Shown: one piece after another, positions 1 to 8,502 of the stretch
Layout of the letters: the number at the start of each line of letters is the position of its first letter
Numbering within the stretch: the first letter of the stretch is position 1
Assembly: GCF_900113055.1 (NCBI RefSeq)
Contig: NZ_FONZ01000001.1
Span: 434,001-498,000, forward strand
Source of the DNA: Flavimobilis marinus
GTDB taxonomy: Bacteria; Actinomycetota; Actinomycetes; Actinomycetales; Cellulomonadaceae
Direction: 5' to 3'
Length of the DNA stretch: 64,000 nt
Made by a program: the position numbers and the translations under genes
The notes under the pieces: model-generated
Database searches by the model: none
What the model was told of the DNA's origin: nothing
What the model saw: the letters and a program-made list of their open reading frames with translations, nothing else

Positions 1-986
1 GACGGCAGCGGGCTCTCTGGGTCTACCTGTGACCGGGACGCGCTGGCGCGGTTGTAGACGACGGTCGACCTCGACGTCACGCTCGTCTCGTGAGTCTGGT
101 CGAGGCGTTCGAGGATCCTCGAGGCACGCCGTACCTTGAGGTTGGGGGTCGGCCGGCCGTCGGTCACGAGCACGAGTCGCGCCGATCTCTCGACGTGGTT
201 CCAGATCTCCTCGAGCCGGTCGAAGCCGACGTCGAGCACGACACAGTCGAAGACGTCCGACGGCAGGAGGGCATCGAGGAGCACCACGACGTCCTCGTCG
301 TCCATGTCGAGCAGGTCGGCGGGGTCGACCGCGGTGGGGAAGTGGTGGACGCCGTAGGCGTCCGGCCGGGAGAGCGTGTCGAGCTGGAGCTGCAGGTTGC
401 CTCGGCGCCGCTTGACGGCATAGACGACGTCGCTGAACGTCGGGCCGCCGTTCGCCACGACCCCGGTGATCTGGCTCGTGTCGGAACAGCGGTCGAGGTC
501 GAGGTAGAGCACGCGACGGCGCTCTGCCTGCATGGCCAGCGTGCGAGCCAGGGTGAGGGCCACGGTGGACGTGCCGACCCCGCCTGCCGGGGACGAGACC
601 GTCACCAGCCGTGTCGATCCGCCGCCGTGGTGACGGCGAAGCTCGACGGAGCCGCTGGTCGCGTCCATCAGCTGCACGATGTGTCGGAAGAGCTCGTCGA
701 GCCGGCTGTACCGGGGCACCGCGAGCACGCCGTCCACGGCAGCGACGGCCGGCGAGTCGACGAGCCAGCCCATCGAGCAGCGGGCGGGAAGCTGGTCGGC
801 CGTGATGCCGAACGAGGCGTCGGCGAGGAACACGTGGGCACGGACGTCCGGGGCGGCGCGGAGGGCCAGGTGCGCGTCGGTGAAGCCGTGGACGTCGATC
901 CGTCCGGGATACGCGCTCATCAGCCGGGGAGCCAGCCGTTCGAGGTAGTCCTGGTCCGGATCGAGCACGATGAGCTGGATACGCAT
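1..986 (-). CDS. CpaE/TadZ-like ATPase of the Flp/Tad system, C-terminus cut by the window edge
   Basis: The leftward frame is open from the ATG at 986 to base 1, so the 3' end is missing; 328 residues are visible. The first 110 or so residues look like a degenerate receiver domain (start MRIQLIVLDPDQDYLERL). A MinD/ParA-type P-loop domain follows, with VSSPAGGVGTSTVALTLA near residues 131-148 and the Walker B-like strand VLYLDLD after it. Both signature lysines of the usual KGGxGKT loop are absent (AGGVGTST), as in some CpaE relatives. CpaE/TadZ proteins place the Tad machine at a cell pole; that role is inferred from family and position. It is divergent from the pilin operon starting at 1174. 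A plasmid-type ParA is less likely because of the N-terminal domain and the neighbours. Confidence 0.8.
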   Translation of the reverse strand, partial: MRIQLIVLDPDQDYLERLAPRLMSAYPGRIDVHGFTDAHLALRAAPDVRAHVFLADASFGITADQLPARCSMGWLVDSPAVAAVDGVLAVPRYSRLDELFRHIVQLMDATSGSVELRRHHGGGSTRLVTVSSPAGGVGTSTVALTLARTLAMQAERRRVLYLDLDRCSDTSQITGVVANGGPTFSDVVYAVKRRRGNLQLQLDTLSRPDAYGVHHFPTAVDPADLLDMDDEDVVVLLDALLPSDVFDCVVLDVGFDRLEEIWNHVERSARLVLVTDGRPTPNLKVRRASRILERLDQTHETSVTSRSTVVYNRASASRSQVDPESPLP

Positions 987-1092
987 AAGTCCTGTCCCCG
1001 GGGATAACGTGAGCCGCGACACTTCGACCGCGCCAGTAGCGTAGCGGTCGAACGCGCACGTGCGAGCGAGAGGTCCGCATGGTGCCAAGCGA

Positions 1093-1121
1093 TTGCAGGG
1101 CTGTGTCCTGACCGTTAGTGT
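1093..1121 (+). promoter_or_regulatory. Promoter of the Flp operon (TTGCAG - 17 bp - TAGTGT)
   Basis: TTGCAG at 1093-1098 and TAGTGT at 1116-1121 are separated by 17 bases, a good sigma70-class arrangement. It predicts a transcript start near 1128, between the divergent CpaE-like gene and the lipoprotein start at 1174, and so supports 1174 over an in-frame start at 1060. Confidence 0.6.
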
Positions 1122-1173
1122 TCGACCCGCCTGCCATAGCCGTGGCGGTGGTCGACCGAGAAGGGTGTGTCGA

Positions 1174-2067
1174 ATGGTCAGCAGGACGACCAGTCCAGTG
1201 GTCCGGAGTCTCGTGACCGGCGCGGCGCTCGTGCTCATGCTCGGAGCGTGCAGCGACAGCGGTGAGTCTCCGGCTCCGACGGGATCGGCCTCCGTGCCGT
1301 CGGCGAGCTCCTCCGCGTCCCCTGAGTCCCCTGCTCCGGATCTGTGTCCGGACCAGGACACGATCACCGATGCCGGCGAGATCGCCACCTTCGCGGTCGT
1401 CGGCGAGGCCACCGCGGCGCAGGACGAGGCCGCGGAGTTCCACGGACAGACGTGGCGCAGATTCCTGCCGCTCACGGTGACGAACCCGTTGGACTTCACG
1501 TGCAAGATCAACGTCGTCGTGTCCGTGACGGGCAGTGACGACGGCTACGTCGACGGCGGCGGAACGGTCGTCCTCGGTCCGGGCGAGACCGCGGAGCTGC
1601 AGATCTTCGACCTCGACTCGACCTTCGAGTTCGAGGGCGACACCGAGGATGCTGCGCCCGCCGAGACCCTCACCCCGACCGTGCACCAGGTCAGCACCGG
1701 GCCGGTGTACGACTACTACGACGCCGAGTTCGAGTTTGGTGAGATCACGGGCGAGGGCGCCGAGGCCGTGCTCCCCGTGACCGTGACGAAGAACGCGATC
1801 CGGGACGGCGTTCCCGAGGCGGCCGGGCTCAAGTCGCGGGACGTGCTCTACATCGACGGGCTCGATGCCTCGGGTGCGGCTGTGGCGCGCTTCATGGTGA
1901 CTGCCGAACCCGCGCCCGAGGTCGGCAGCTCGCAGACGTACGAGGTGCCGGCCACGATCGCTGGCAACTACGACAATGCCGGTCGCGCGTTCCAACCGCT
2001 CAGCGCGACCGAGAACATCGTCGAGTACCGCGTGTCGGCCTTCCAGCCGCTGCTGATCGAGAAGTAG
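1174..2067 (+). CDS. Secreted lipoprotein of unknown function
   Basis: The product is 297 aa. It starts MVSRTTSPVVRSL with a hydrophobic segment and a lipobox LGAC, so the mature protein should begin at that Cys and be lipid-anchored outside the membrane. A Ser/Pro/Ala-rich linker follows, then an acidic beta-rich region with only one further Cys pair candidate. I recognise no catalytic motif. The ATG at 1174 is chosen because GAGAAGGG lies 8 bases upstream at 1158-1165 and the predicted promoter ends at 1121; an upstream in-frame ATG at 1060 would add a non-signal-like leader. It is the first gene of the rightward Flp operon, so it may be a surface accessory of the pilus, which is inference only. 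Confidence 0.75.
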   Translation: MVSRTTSPVVRSLVTGAALVLMLGACSDSGESPAPTGSASVPSASSSASPESPAPDLCPDQDTITDAGEIATFAVVGEATAAQDEAAEFHGQTWRRFLPLTVTNPLDFTCKINVVVSVTGSDDGYVDGGGTVVLGPGETAELQIFDLDSTFEFEGDTEDAAPAETLTPTVHQVSTGPVYDYYDAEFEFGEITGEGAEAVLPVTVTKNAIRDGVPEAAGLKSRDVLYIDGLDASGAAVARFMVTAEPAPEVGSSQTYEVPATIAGNYDNAGRAFQPLSATENIVEYRVSAFQPLLIEK

Positions 2068-2158
2068 GACCGACCGCACAGTGTTTCGCGTTGCTCGCAC
2101 GAGCGCGCCTGGATCTGCCGGGCCCGTCTGGACCCGGACCAACTCACAAGGGGATCTC

Positions 2159-2380
2159 ATGAAGACCATCGCCCACGCCTGGCACCTCTGGCTCTCGGAC
2201 GTCCGGGAGAACATGCGTGACGACCGAGGCGAGGTCAACATCGTCGCTACGGTCCTGCTGATCGTCATCGCCGTGACGCTAGTCATCTTCTTCCGCGACG
2301 CCATCGAGGGGTGGATCAAGGACCTCGTCGATACGATCAGCGGGGGCGTGGACGCCAACAACAACACGAACATGGGGTAG
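2159..2380 (+). CDS. Flp1-like type IVb pilin
   Basis: This is a 73-aa protein with a charged N-terminus, one hydrophobic helix (IVATVLLIVIAVTLVIFF, about residues 28-45) and a short polar tail ending in an Asn-rich stretch. The shape and the motif DDRGEVNIV match Flp1-like pilins, the major subunit of Flp/Tad fibres. A likely prepilin cleavage follows Gly24, although Glu at position +5 is replaced by Val. AAGGGGA at 2148-2154 precedes the ATG at 2159; the in-frame ATG at 2081 is rejected because it lacks a ribosome site and would extend the leader with non-pilin sequence. The next gene starts 29 bases after its stop. Confidence 0.8.
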   Translation: MKTIAHAWHLWLSDVRENMRDDRGEVNIVATVLLIVIAVTLVIFFRDAIEGWIKDLVDTISGGVDANNNTNMG

Positions 2381-2409
2381 CAGGCACCGGGAACGGCCTG
2401 GGAACGGTC

Positions 2410-3111
2410 GTGAACCAGACTGCTACCGGACCCCGCGGAGCCAAGGGCCTCGTCGTGGTCGAGGCCGTGTTCATCTATCCCGTGGTGTTCATGCTGCTCG
2501 TGTTCGTCATGTTTCTCGGCGACACGTTCTACCAGCGCGCCCGCGTCGAGGCGGCGGTCCTCGACGCGGCCGTGATGGGTGGCGCCGAGATCGGGTCGGC
2601 GAGCCTGCCGCACATCGACGTCACCGAGGACGGATCGGCGACCCTCGACCCCTCGGGGATCGACAACGACCCGTACCGGTTCCTGTTCAACGGCCCGGCG
2701 GGCACGGGCACCGAGGCAGTGACCTCGACGATCAAACAGAACGTCGACTCGATGCTCTCGGCGCAGGACGCCAGCATCTTCGGTCTCGCGCCACGCCTAG
2801 GGGAAGGCGGCGCACAGGTCGACTACAGCTCGCGGATCGTGCAGGGAGAGTTCTCCGTCTCGATGAGCTACGGCCTCTCCGTCCCGGTCAGCTCCTACCT
2901 GCTGCCCGACGGCAAGATCGACCTCGCCCTGGACGCGAGCGCGTCGACGACCGTGACGCCGATGGGTGAGTTCGTGCGGACGGTGGACATGATGGACGAC
3001 CTGCACGAGGCGAACGGCGGGGCCGAGCTCGCGGACTCGGTGCGCACCATCGTGGACGCGATCTCTGGCTTCATCGGAATCATCAAGTCGATCTTCGGAC
3101 AGGACGCATGA
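2410..3111 (+). CDS. TadE-like pseudopilin
   Basis: The product is 233 aa with an N-terminal membrane helix (EAVFIYPVVFMLLVFVMFL) preceded by a textbook class IV leader: Gly13, then LVVV and Glu18 at +5. The rest is an extracytoplasmic domain with many Ala and Asp residues. TadE proteins are minor pilins processed by the dedicated prepilin peptidase. The GTG at 2410 is preceded by a GGGAA-type site; earlier in-frame starts overlap the pilin gene and break the leader peptide logic. Its stop precedes the next GTG by four bases, so it is translationally linked to the DUF5702 gene. Confidence 0.8.
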   Translation: MNQTATGPRGAKGLVVVEAVFIYPVVFMLLVFVMFLGDTFYQRARVEAAVLDAAVMGGAEIGSASLPHIDVTEDGSATLDPSGIDNDPYRFLFNGPAGTGTEAVTSTIKQNVDSMLSAQDASIFGLAPRLGEGGAQVDYSSRIVQGEFSVSMSYGLSVPVSSYLLPDGKIDLALDASASTTVTPMGEFVRTVDMMDDLHEANGGAELADSVRTIVDAISGFIGIIKSIFGQDA

Positions 3112-3115
3112 TCTC

Positions 3116-5761
3116 GTGAGCACTAGACAGACGAAGAACCCGCGCGGAGACGGACCACGGGGCTCGGTGACGGTGGTCCTGGCGATGGTCCTGGTCCCGA
3201 TCATGGTCGTGACCGGCCTGTTCGTAGACGGCAGCCGCGGTGTCCTCGCGCGTTCCGTGGTGCGCTCCGCCCAGCAGGTGGCGATGAACGACGTGCTGGC
3301 CAACCACGACGAGATGCTGCGCAAGACCTTCGGCCTGCTCGCAGTGATCGACAGCGAGAACCTTGACGTCGCCGCTCAGCAGGTGCTCGCGTCGTCCACG
3401 TCGGTCGAGGGCGGCGGGGACATCCTCCGACTCGAGTTCTCGAGCGCGGAGTTCGGTGACGTCGAGGTGGTCGCGAACGCGAACCTCGCCGAGCCCGACG
3501 TCCTGACCAACCAGATCGTCGAGTACATGAAGTACCGCGCGCCCGTCGAGTTCATGAGCTCGCTGGCGGAGTCCATCAACTGGCTCGTCAACCTCGAGAA
3601 GAAGATCACGCTCGTCAAGAAGCGCGTCGACGGCATCAACAAGCTGGCGAAGGTCGTGGACGAGGCCGAGAAGCTGATCGATGAGGTCGCGGCGATCAAG
3701 ACTGACCTCATCGCGGCGTACGACGCGCTGAAGAAGGTCGAAGACCTCGTGGCGGAGAGCGGCGCAGACTCGATCGAGCAACGCTTCGCCGACCTCGCCA
3801 GCGCCTACTTCGCGCGCGAGCTCGACTCCACCGCGCAGACGCGCCAGGCGTACGACGATGCGCTCGACCGTGTGCTGGCGATCTGGACACTGATCCGGGA
3901 CGCCGCCGACAAGTCGTCCGACGCCTCGACGAAGCTCCTCGCCGTGGATCCGACTGATCTCGTCACGGCCGCCAGCGACCTCATCACGTTCGTGGACGAG
4001 GAGCTGACGCCTGCCGCCGAGGCCGATGCCGCCGCCTCCCAGGGGGCCGACGACGACGCGGCCGACGCTCAGGAGGACGCCTCGTTCCTCAAGTCCACGG
4101 GCCAGAAGATCAAGAAGGCGATCACGGACGAGTTCTCCGCTGAGGACCGCAAGGAGATCACCGACGCTCTCGACCGGTTCGTCCGCGACTCGAAGACAAT
4201 CCTGGCCAAGGAGTACACGAGGTCGAAGATCACGAGCATGATCTCGACTGCCGTCGGCGACGCGCGCACGGCGTACGAGGAGGCGAACGAGGACGAGGAC
4301 GGCGAGGACCCTAGCGCCGCCGCCGTCACGTCGATCCTTGAGGATGCCCGGGACGCGATCATGAAGATCGTGGTCCAGGACCTCAACGGTCCGCTGCGCG
4401 AGCTGACCGACACCATGATGCTGTCGGGGCTCAAGTCGTTCGCCGAGACCAAGCTCCAGAAGGTCGCCAAGGCCTTGGATGAGGCCGTCAAGAAGGGTTT
4501 GGCCGAGGAGGCCACGGGCCAGGCGAAGTCGTCGGTCACGACGATGCTCAAGGCGATGAAGGACCGGGCGCTGTCGTACAAGGAACTGCTTGATGCGGTC
4601 AAGGATCAGCGCGCGACAACATACTCGGGCTCGGACGATCGCTGGGCGACCCGTCCCAGCGTCGGCGGGACGACAGACGGTGCTGAGGCCGCCCAAGAGC
4701 TCGCAGGGTTCTCGGACACCGACGAGGAGGATGTCGACGCCTTCTCGGACGACTCCGGTGGCTTGCTCGACGCCGTGCTCGGTCTGGTCGGTGGCCTCCT
4801 TGACGCCGCCGAGAACGTTCGAGACGGCATCTTCTTCACCGAGTACGTCACGGGCATGTTCACCTACTCGACGCTCGACAACGTCTCGGTGACGGCGTCG
4901 CAGAACGAGGACCAGAACTGCCTGTGGAGCTCCGCGTGCGCCGCGGGGAAGAAGGCCTCGGCCGACAAGAAGACGGCGGGCGACGCGAGCAAGCCGGACG
5001 CGCCTCCGGAGAGCGGGCCGGTGTCGGACAACGACCCGGGCAAGCGGCTGTCGCAGGAGGCGTATCCCGAGTGCTGGGAGGTGGGGTGCGCGAGCGAGGT
5101 CGAGTACGTCCTCACCGGCTTCGACCGACCCGCCGCCGTCTACGGCATGATCTCGTTGATGCGCTACGGCATCAATCTCGTCGTGGCGTTCTCGGACAAG
5201 CTGGTGACGGTGATCCGCTCGGTCGTCGCGACGATACCGTTCCTCGGCTGGCTCGCTGCGGCTGTGCCTTTCGTCGCGGCGTTGATGCAGACGTTCGACG
5301 ACATGGCGCGCCTGCGCAACGGGGAACTCGTGACGTTCATCCCCACGGAGCTGACAGTGCTACGCGCCGGCTTCGACCTGTCGGACGAGGCTCGAAAGAT
5401 CGGTGTAGTGGACGATGAGTGGGCGGCGACGCCCGAGTCCCGAGAGACCAGCGGCAAGCGGCGCGAGCTCGGCGAGGTCGAGCTCGGCTACATCCACTAC
5501 CTGAAGATCTTCATGATCGTCCGCTGGATGGGGGACCGCGAGGGCATGGTGCGTCGTGCCGGGGACGTCGTCGACTTCAACATGGGCTACCTCGGCCAGG
5601 ACGACTTCCGTCTGACCAAGGCGGGAACCGCGTTCACCGTGACGTCCGGATACGAGGTGCAACCGTTCATCAGCACGCTCTTCCGAGGGACGGGGCCGGC
5701 CGACTCGCTGTTCGAGGGAGACAGCGGCCGCTTCCACCTGACCACGGTGGGCGGCTTCTGA
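3116..5761 (+). CDS. DUF5702/TadG-like large pilus-associated protein
   Basis: The product is 881 aa, with a GTG start four bases after the TadE stop. The N-terminus RGSVTVVLAMVLVPIMVVTG is a class IV-like leader and membrane helix (Gly16 then SVTVV, lacking Glu at +5), followed by DGSRGVLARSVVRSAQQ as in TadE/G-like proteins. Residues about 130-480 are rich in Lys, Glu, Asp and Ala with long predicted helices or coiled coil. A hydrophobic stretch near 690-730 (VVATIPFLGWLAAAVPFVA) may be a second membrane contact. The layout fits the DUF5702 family known to me from Flp loci. It is the largest and least understood part of this operon, and no enzymatic motif is seen. Confidence 0.72.
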   Translation: MSTRQTKNPRGDGPRGSVTVVLAMVLVPIMVVTGLFVDGSRGVLARSVVRSAQQVAMNDVLANHDEMLRKTFGLLAVIDSENLDVAAQQVLASSTSVEGGGDILRLEFSSAEFGDVEVVANANLAEPDVLTNQIVEYMKYRAPVEFMSSLAESINWLVNLEKKITLVKKRVDGINKLAKVVDEAEKLIDEVAAIKTDLIAAYDALKKVEDLVAESGADSIEQRFADLASAYFARELDSTAQTRQAYDDALDRVLAIWTLIRDAADKSSDASTKLLAVDPTDLVTAASDLITFVDEELTPAAEADAAASQGADDDAADAQEDASFLKSTGQKIKKAITDEFSAEDRKEITDALDRFVRDSKTILAKEYTRSKITSMISTAVGDARTAYEEANEDEDGEDPSAAAVTSILEDARDAIMKIVVQDLNGPLRELTDTMMLSGLKSFAETKLQKVAKALDEAVKKGLAEEATGQAKSSVTTMLKAMKDRALSYKELLDAVKDQRATTYSGSDDRWATRPSVGGTTDGAEAAQELAGFSDTDEEDVDAFSDDSGGLLDAVLGLVGGLLDAAENVRDGIFFTEYVTGMFTYSTLDNVSVTASQNEDQNCLWSSACAAGKKASADKKTAGDASKPDAPPESGPVSDNDPGKRLSQEAYPECWEVGCASEVEYVLTGFDRPAAVYGMISLMRYGINLVVAFSDKLVTVIRSVVATIPFLGWLAAAVPFVAALMQTFDDMARLRNGELVTFIPTELTVLRAGFDLSDEARKIGVVDDEWAATPESRETSGKRRELGEVELGYIHYLKIFMIVRWMGDREGMVRRAGDVVDFNMGYLGQDDFRLTKAGTAFTVTSGYEVQPFISTLFRGTGPADSLFEGDSGRFHLTTVGGF

Positions 5762-6381
5762 TGGCGCGGCTCGTGCTGCGCGCGTCCGACTGCGCGCCCT
5801 CGAGCTCGGGGCGGCGGCCAGCGGGCGCGAGGGGCTACCTGATCGTCGAGGCCGCCATGGCGCTCCCGGTGTACCTGCTGTTCATGCTCCTCGTCATGAA
5901 GCTCTCCGCGGTCGCCGTCGCTCAGGCGAAGGTCACGGTCGCCGTGAACCAGGCAGCGATCGCGCTGTCCCAGGCCTCGTACGTGCGCAGCGCCGCGGTG
6001 ACCTCGGATGCGGCCGACGTGATCGACCTCGTCGAGGACCTGGTCGGCAGGCTCGGGTCGAACGACGACGTGTTCGGTCTCAACGGATCCGACAACGCGC
6101 TCGCGCTGATGGTGAACGACCTCCCCGAGGCCGAGCTGGCGAGCCGTGCGGTCGCAGGCCAGCTCGAGTCGCAGGACGCGCTGTTGAAGGCGCTCGGCGT
6201 GGTGGAGGGGGCCGAGGGAGTGACCTTCGACCCGGCCACGGTCTCGGTCGTGACCGGGGACCGCGTCGTGCTCGACGCCCAGTACGACGTGCGGCTCTGG
6301 TTCTTCGGTGACCACTCGCTCGCCATGCGTGCGCACGCGGAGTCGACTCGGTGGGGCACGGTCGGGGCGGGGGACGAGTGA
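5761..6381 (+). CDS. Second TadE-like pseudopilin
   Basis: The product is 206 aa, with an ATG overlapping the previous stop by one base (TGATG). The leader of 25 residues ends ARG, followed by YLIV and Glu30 at +5, then the helix AAMALPVYLLFMLLVMKL, a clear prepilin-type signal. The remaining 150 residues are a small extracytoplasmic domain with no recognised motif. It is placed between the DUF5702 gene and the prepilin peptidase, so it probably joins the same pseudopilin complex. It could equally be called TadF-like. Confidence 0.75.
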   Translation: MARLVLRASDCAPSSSGRRPAGARGYLIVEAAMALPVYLLFMLLVMKLSAVAVAQAKVTVAVNQAAIALSQASYVRSAAVTSDAADVIDLVEDLVGRLGSNDDVFGLNGSDNALALMVNDLPEAELASRAVAGQLESQDALLKALGVVEGAEGVTFDPATVSVVTGDRVVLDAQYDVRLWFFGDHSLAMRAHAESTRWGTVGAGDE

Positions 6382-7175
6382 CCGAGGTGCTCGTGGCCGG
6401 CGTCATCGTGATCCTCGTGTCGGCCGCCGTGACGTTGTTGGGCGTCCGCTACGTGGCGTCGTTCGCGCCCGGACGCCCAAGCGGTGGGACCCCGTCTCCA
6501 CGCGACCTGCCGAGCGCGGACGCAGGCGGCGCGGCCGAGGGCGAGCAGGAGGACGGCGGGCAGGTCTCGGTCAAGATCGTCGAGCCCGACGCCGCCGCCC
6601 CGGCCGCTCGGGACGACGTGCTCGACCGTTCGCTCGTCGTCTACGCCCCGTGGGCGGTCCTGGCTGCGGTGGTCGCGCTCGCCGTCGGGTGGGGCGTCGC
6701 CGAGGTCCCGCTGTCCTATCAGCTGCGCGTCGCGCTCACCCTCGTGCTGCTGGTGCCGGTCGCCGCGCTGGACGTACGGTACGGCGTCGTCGCTGCCCCG
6801 GCGCTCGGCGCGCTCCTGCTGGTGCGCGCCGTGAGTCTCGCGATCGAGGTGACCGAGGGCGGCCCGAGCTGGTCCAGCGTCGGGCAGGAGGCCGCAGCGG
6901 CCGCCATGATCGGCGCCGTGTTCGGCCTCGTGCGGCTGACCAGCAGGGCCGGCCTCGGTGGCGGCGACGTCTTGCTGTTCCTGCTCTTCCCGCTGCTTCT
7001 GGGCACCCGGCTCGCGGTCACGGCGGTGTTCGTGTCGTTCATCGTCGCCTTCGCCTACTCGGCTTGGGCTCTCGCCGCTCACCGTGCGACGCGCAAGGAC
7101 GCGTTCCCCCTCTGCCCCGCCGTTCTCGTCGGCACCGTTGCGACGGTGCTCTTCGTCTCTCTGTCTGGAGTCTGA
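6378..7175 (+). CDS. Prepilin peptidase (A24 aspartyl protease, TadV/CpaA-like)
   Basis: The product is 265 aa, with a GTGA overlap with the preceding gene. It has one N-terminal membrane helix, a Pro/Gly/Glu-rich cytoplasmic loop (residues about 30-80), then about five further helices. The two catalytic aspartates are visible: Asp132 in ALDVRYG and Asp197 in the GxGD motif GLGGGDVLLF. There is no N-methylase domain, as usual for Flp-dedicated peptidases. It should cleave the leaders of the Flp1-like pilin and the TadE-like proteins encoded just upstream. Confidence 0.85.
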   Translation: MTEVLVAGVIVILVSAAVTLLGVRYVASFAPGRPSGGTPSPRDLPSADAGGAAEGEQEDGGQVSVKIVEPDAAAPAARDDVLDRSLVVYAPWAVLAAVVALAVGWGVAEVPLSYQLRVALTLVLLVPVAALDVRYGVVAAPALGALLLVRAVSLAIEVTEGGPSWSSVGQEAAAAAMIGAVFGLVRLTSRAGLGGGDVLLFLLFPLLLGTRLAVTAVFVSFIVAFAYSAWALAAHRATRKDAFPLCPAVLVGTVATVLFVSLSGV

Positions 7176-8500
7176 TGGCCAGCTGGTACCGCTACGTCGT
7201 CCTCAGCGTCCTCGTCGCGCTCGTCGGCGGCGGGTGGGTGAGCCTCGTGCGCGGGAACGCAGCGGACGAGGCCGCGTACGAGCAACATCTCACCGACGCG
7301 CGCGCCGCCGCGGAGCGCGGCGTGAACCACGAGGTGATCGCCTCGTACGAGGCCGCGCTCGCGCTCCGGCCCTCGCGGGCCGTGGCCTGGGAGGTCACCG
7401 AGTACCTGGCGGAGAACGGAACCGAGGCGCAGCGCGACGAGCACCTGTGGGCGATCGCGACCACGTACGACGACCCGCAGGCGTACGCGGACCTCATCGA
7501 GGCGGCCGTCGCGCAGGACGACTTCGAGACCGCGTTCGAGGTCGTGCGCGCCGCCGAGGCGGCCGAGGTGGCCAGCGACCGGCTGACCGCGGTGACCGAC
7601 GCCATCGCGTACGAGTATGAGCTCGGCTCGAGCGGGTTCGCGAGCGTCACGCCGTTCCTCGGGGACGTCGCAGCCGTGGACACCGGAGACGGGTGGCGCG
7701 CCGTGGACGCGGAGGGGAAGGGCGTCGGAAAGACCTATGCGCAGGTCGGCCCCCACGTCGGTGGCAGGATCCCGGTGGTCGACGACGAGGGCACCCCGTT
7801 CTTCATCGACGGCGAGGGGGAACCGGTCCTCGTGGCGACCAAGGTCGACTACACGTCCTATGGTGCGCTCGGCGACGGCCTGATCCCCGCCCGCACCCGG
7901 GACGGCGGTGTCGTCTACGTCGACACGTCGTTCGTGCCAGCGCTGGGCGGCACGAGGTACGCGGACGGGACGGCGTTCTCCGGCGGGATCGCTGCGGTCT
8001 TTGACGGCACGACGTGGTCCGTGATCGACACCGCGGGCCGGGCCGTGGTGACCGGGCTCGCGTCGGTCGTCCGGGACGACCGCGGTGCCCTGGCGGCCCA
8101 GGGTCGGTTCTTCGCGACGGCGGACGGCAAGGTCCGCTTGTACACGACTGAGGGTTCTGTGGTGGGGGAGGAGACATTCCTCGCCGCCCGTGCGTTCGTC
8201 GACGGTGCCGCGGCGGTCCAGACCGCCGCAGGGTGGGGGTTCATCGCCACCGACGGGTCGTGGGTCGTCAAGCCGCAGTTCGCCGACGCGCGCTCGTACA
8301 CCCACGGTCTCGCGCCGGTCAAGGTGGGAGACGCGTGGGGCTACGTCAACTCGGCGGGCCGCATCGTGGTCGAGCCCGTGTTCGGCGATGCCACGATGTT
8401 CGCCTCGACGGGGGCCGCGCTCGTGCGGCTCGCGGACGAGCCCGACCGGACCGAGCCTCGTTGGGTCCTGCTCCAGCTGCTGCGTTACAAGGAGAACTGA
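7175..8500 (+). CDS. Membrane-anchored WG-repeat protein
   Basis: The product is 441 aa and starts by a TGATG overlap with the peptidase gene. It has one N-terminal membrane helix (about residues 6-24), then a helical Ala/Glu-rich domain of about 130 residues that looks TPR-like, then beta-rich WG-type repeats. The clearest repeats are GWGFIATDGSWVVKPQFADA and the next AWGYVNSAGRIVVEPVFGDA near the C-terminus. WG repeats are generally thought to mediate protein binding and have no known catalysis. Operon position suggests a periplasmic or outside-facing assembly or sensing factor for the Flp system. Confidence 0.75.
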   Translation: MASWYRYVVLSVLVALVGGGWVSLVRGNAADEAAYEQHLTDARAAAERGVNHEVIASYEAALALRPSRAVAWEVTEYLAENGTEAQRDEHLWAIATTYDDPQAYADLIEAAVAQDDFETAFEVVRAAEAAEVASDRLTAVTDAIAYEYELGSSGFASVTPFLGDVAAVDTGDGWRAVDAEGKGVGKTYAQVGPHVGGRIPVVDDEGTPFFIDGEGEPVLVATKVDYTSYGALGDGLIPARTRDGGVVYVDTSFVPALGGTRYADGTAFSGGIAAVFDGTTWSVIDTAGRAVVTGLASVVRDDRGALAAQGRFFATADGKVRLYTTEGSVVGEETFLAARAFVDGAAAVQTAAGWGFIATDGSWVVKPQFADARSYTHGLAPVKVGDAWGYVNSAGRIVVEPVFGDATMFASTGAALVRLADEPDRTEPRWVLLQLLRYKEN

Positions 8501-8502
8501 CC

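Noticed and set aside
90-1007. A 305-codon plus-strand frame over the CpaE-like gene
   Set aside because: The minus strand gives a coherent P-loop protein; the plus frame is a low-complexity shadow.
2081-2158. Upstream start of the Flp1-like pilin
   Set aside because: It adds 26 residues without leader character, whereas ATG 2159 has AAGGGGA five bases ahead.
6308-7174. Long in-frame upstream extension of the WG-repeat gene
   Set aside because: It lies over the prepilin peptidase gene and is Arg-rich; the TGATG overlap start at 7175 gives a membrane anchor and a normal gene junction.
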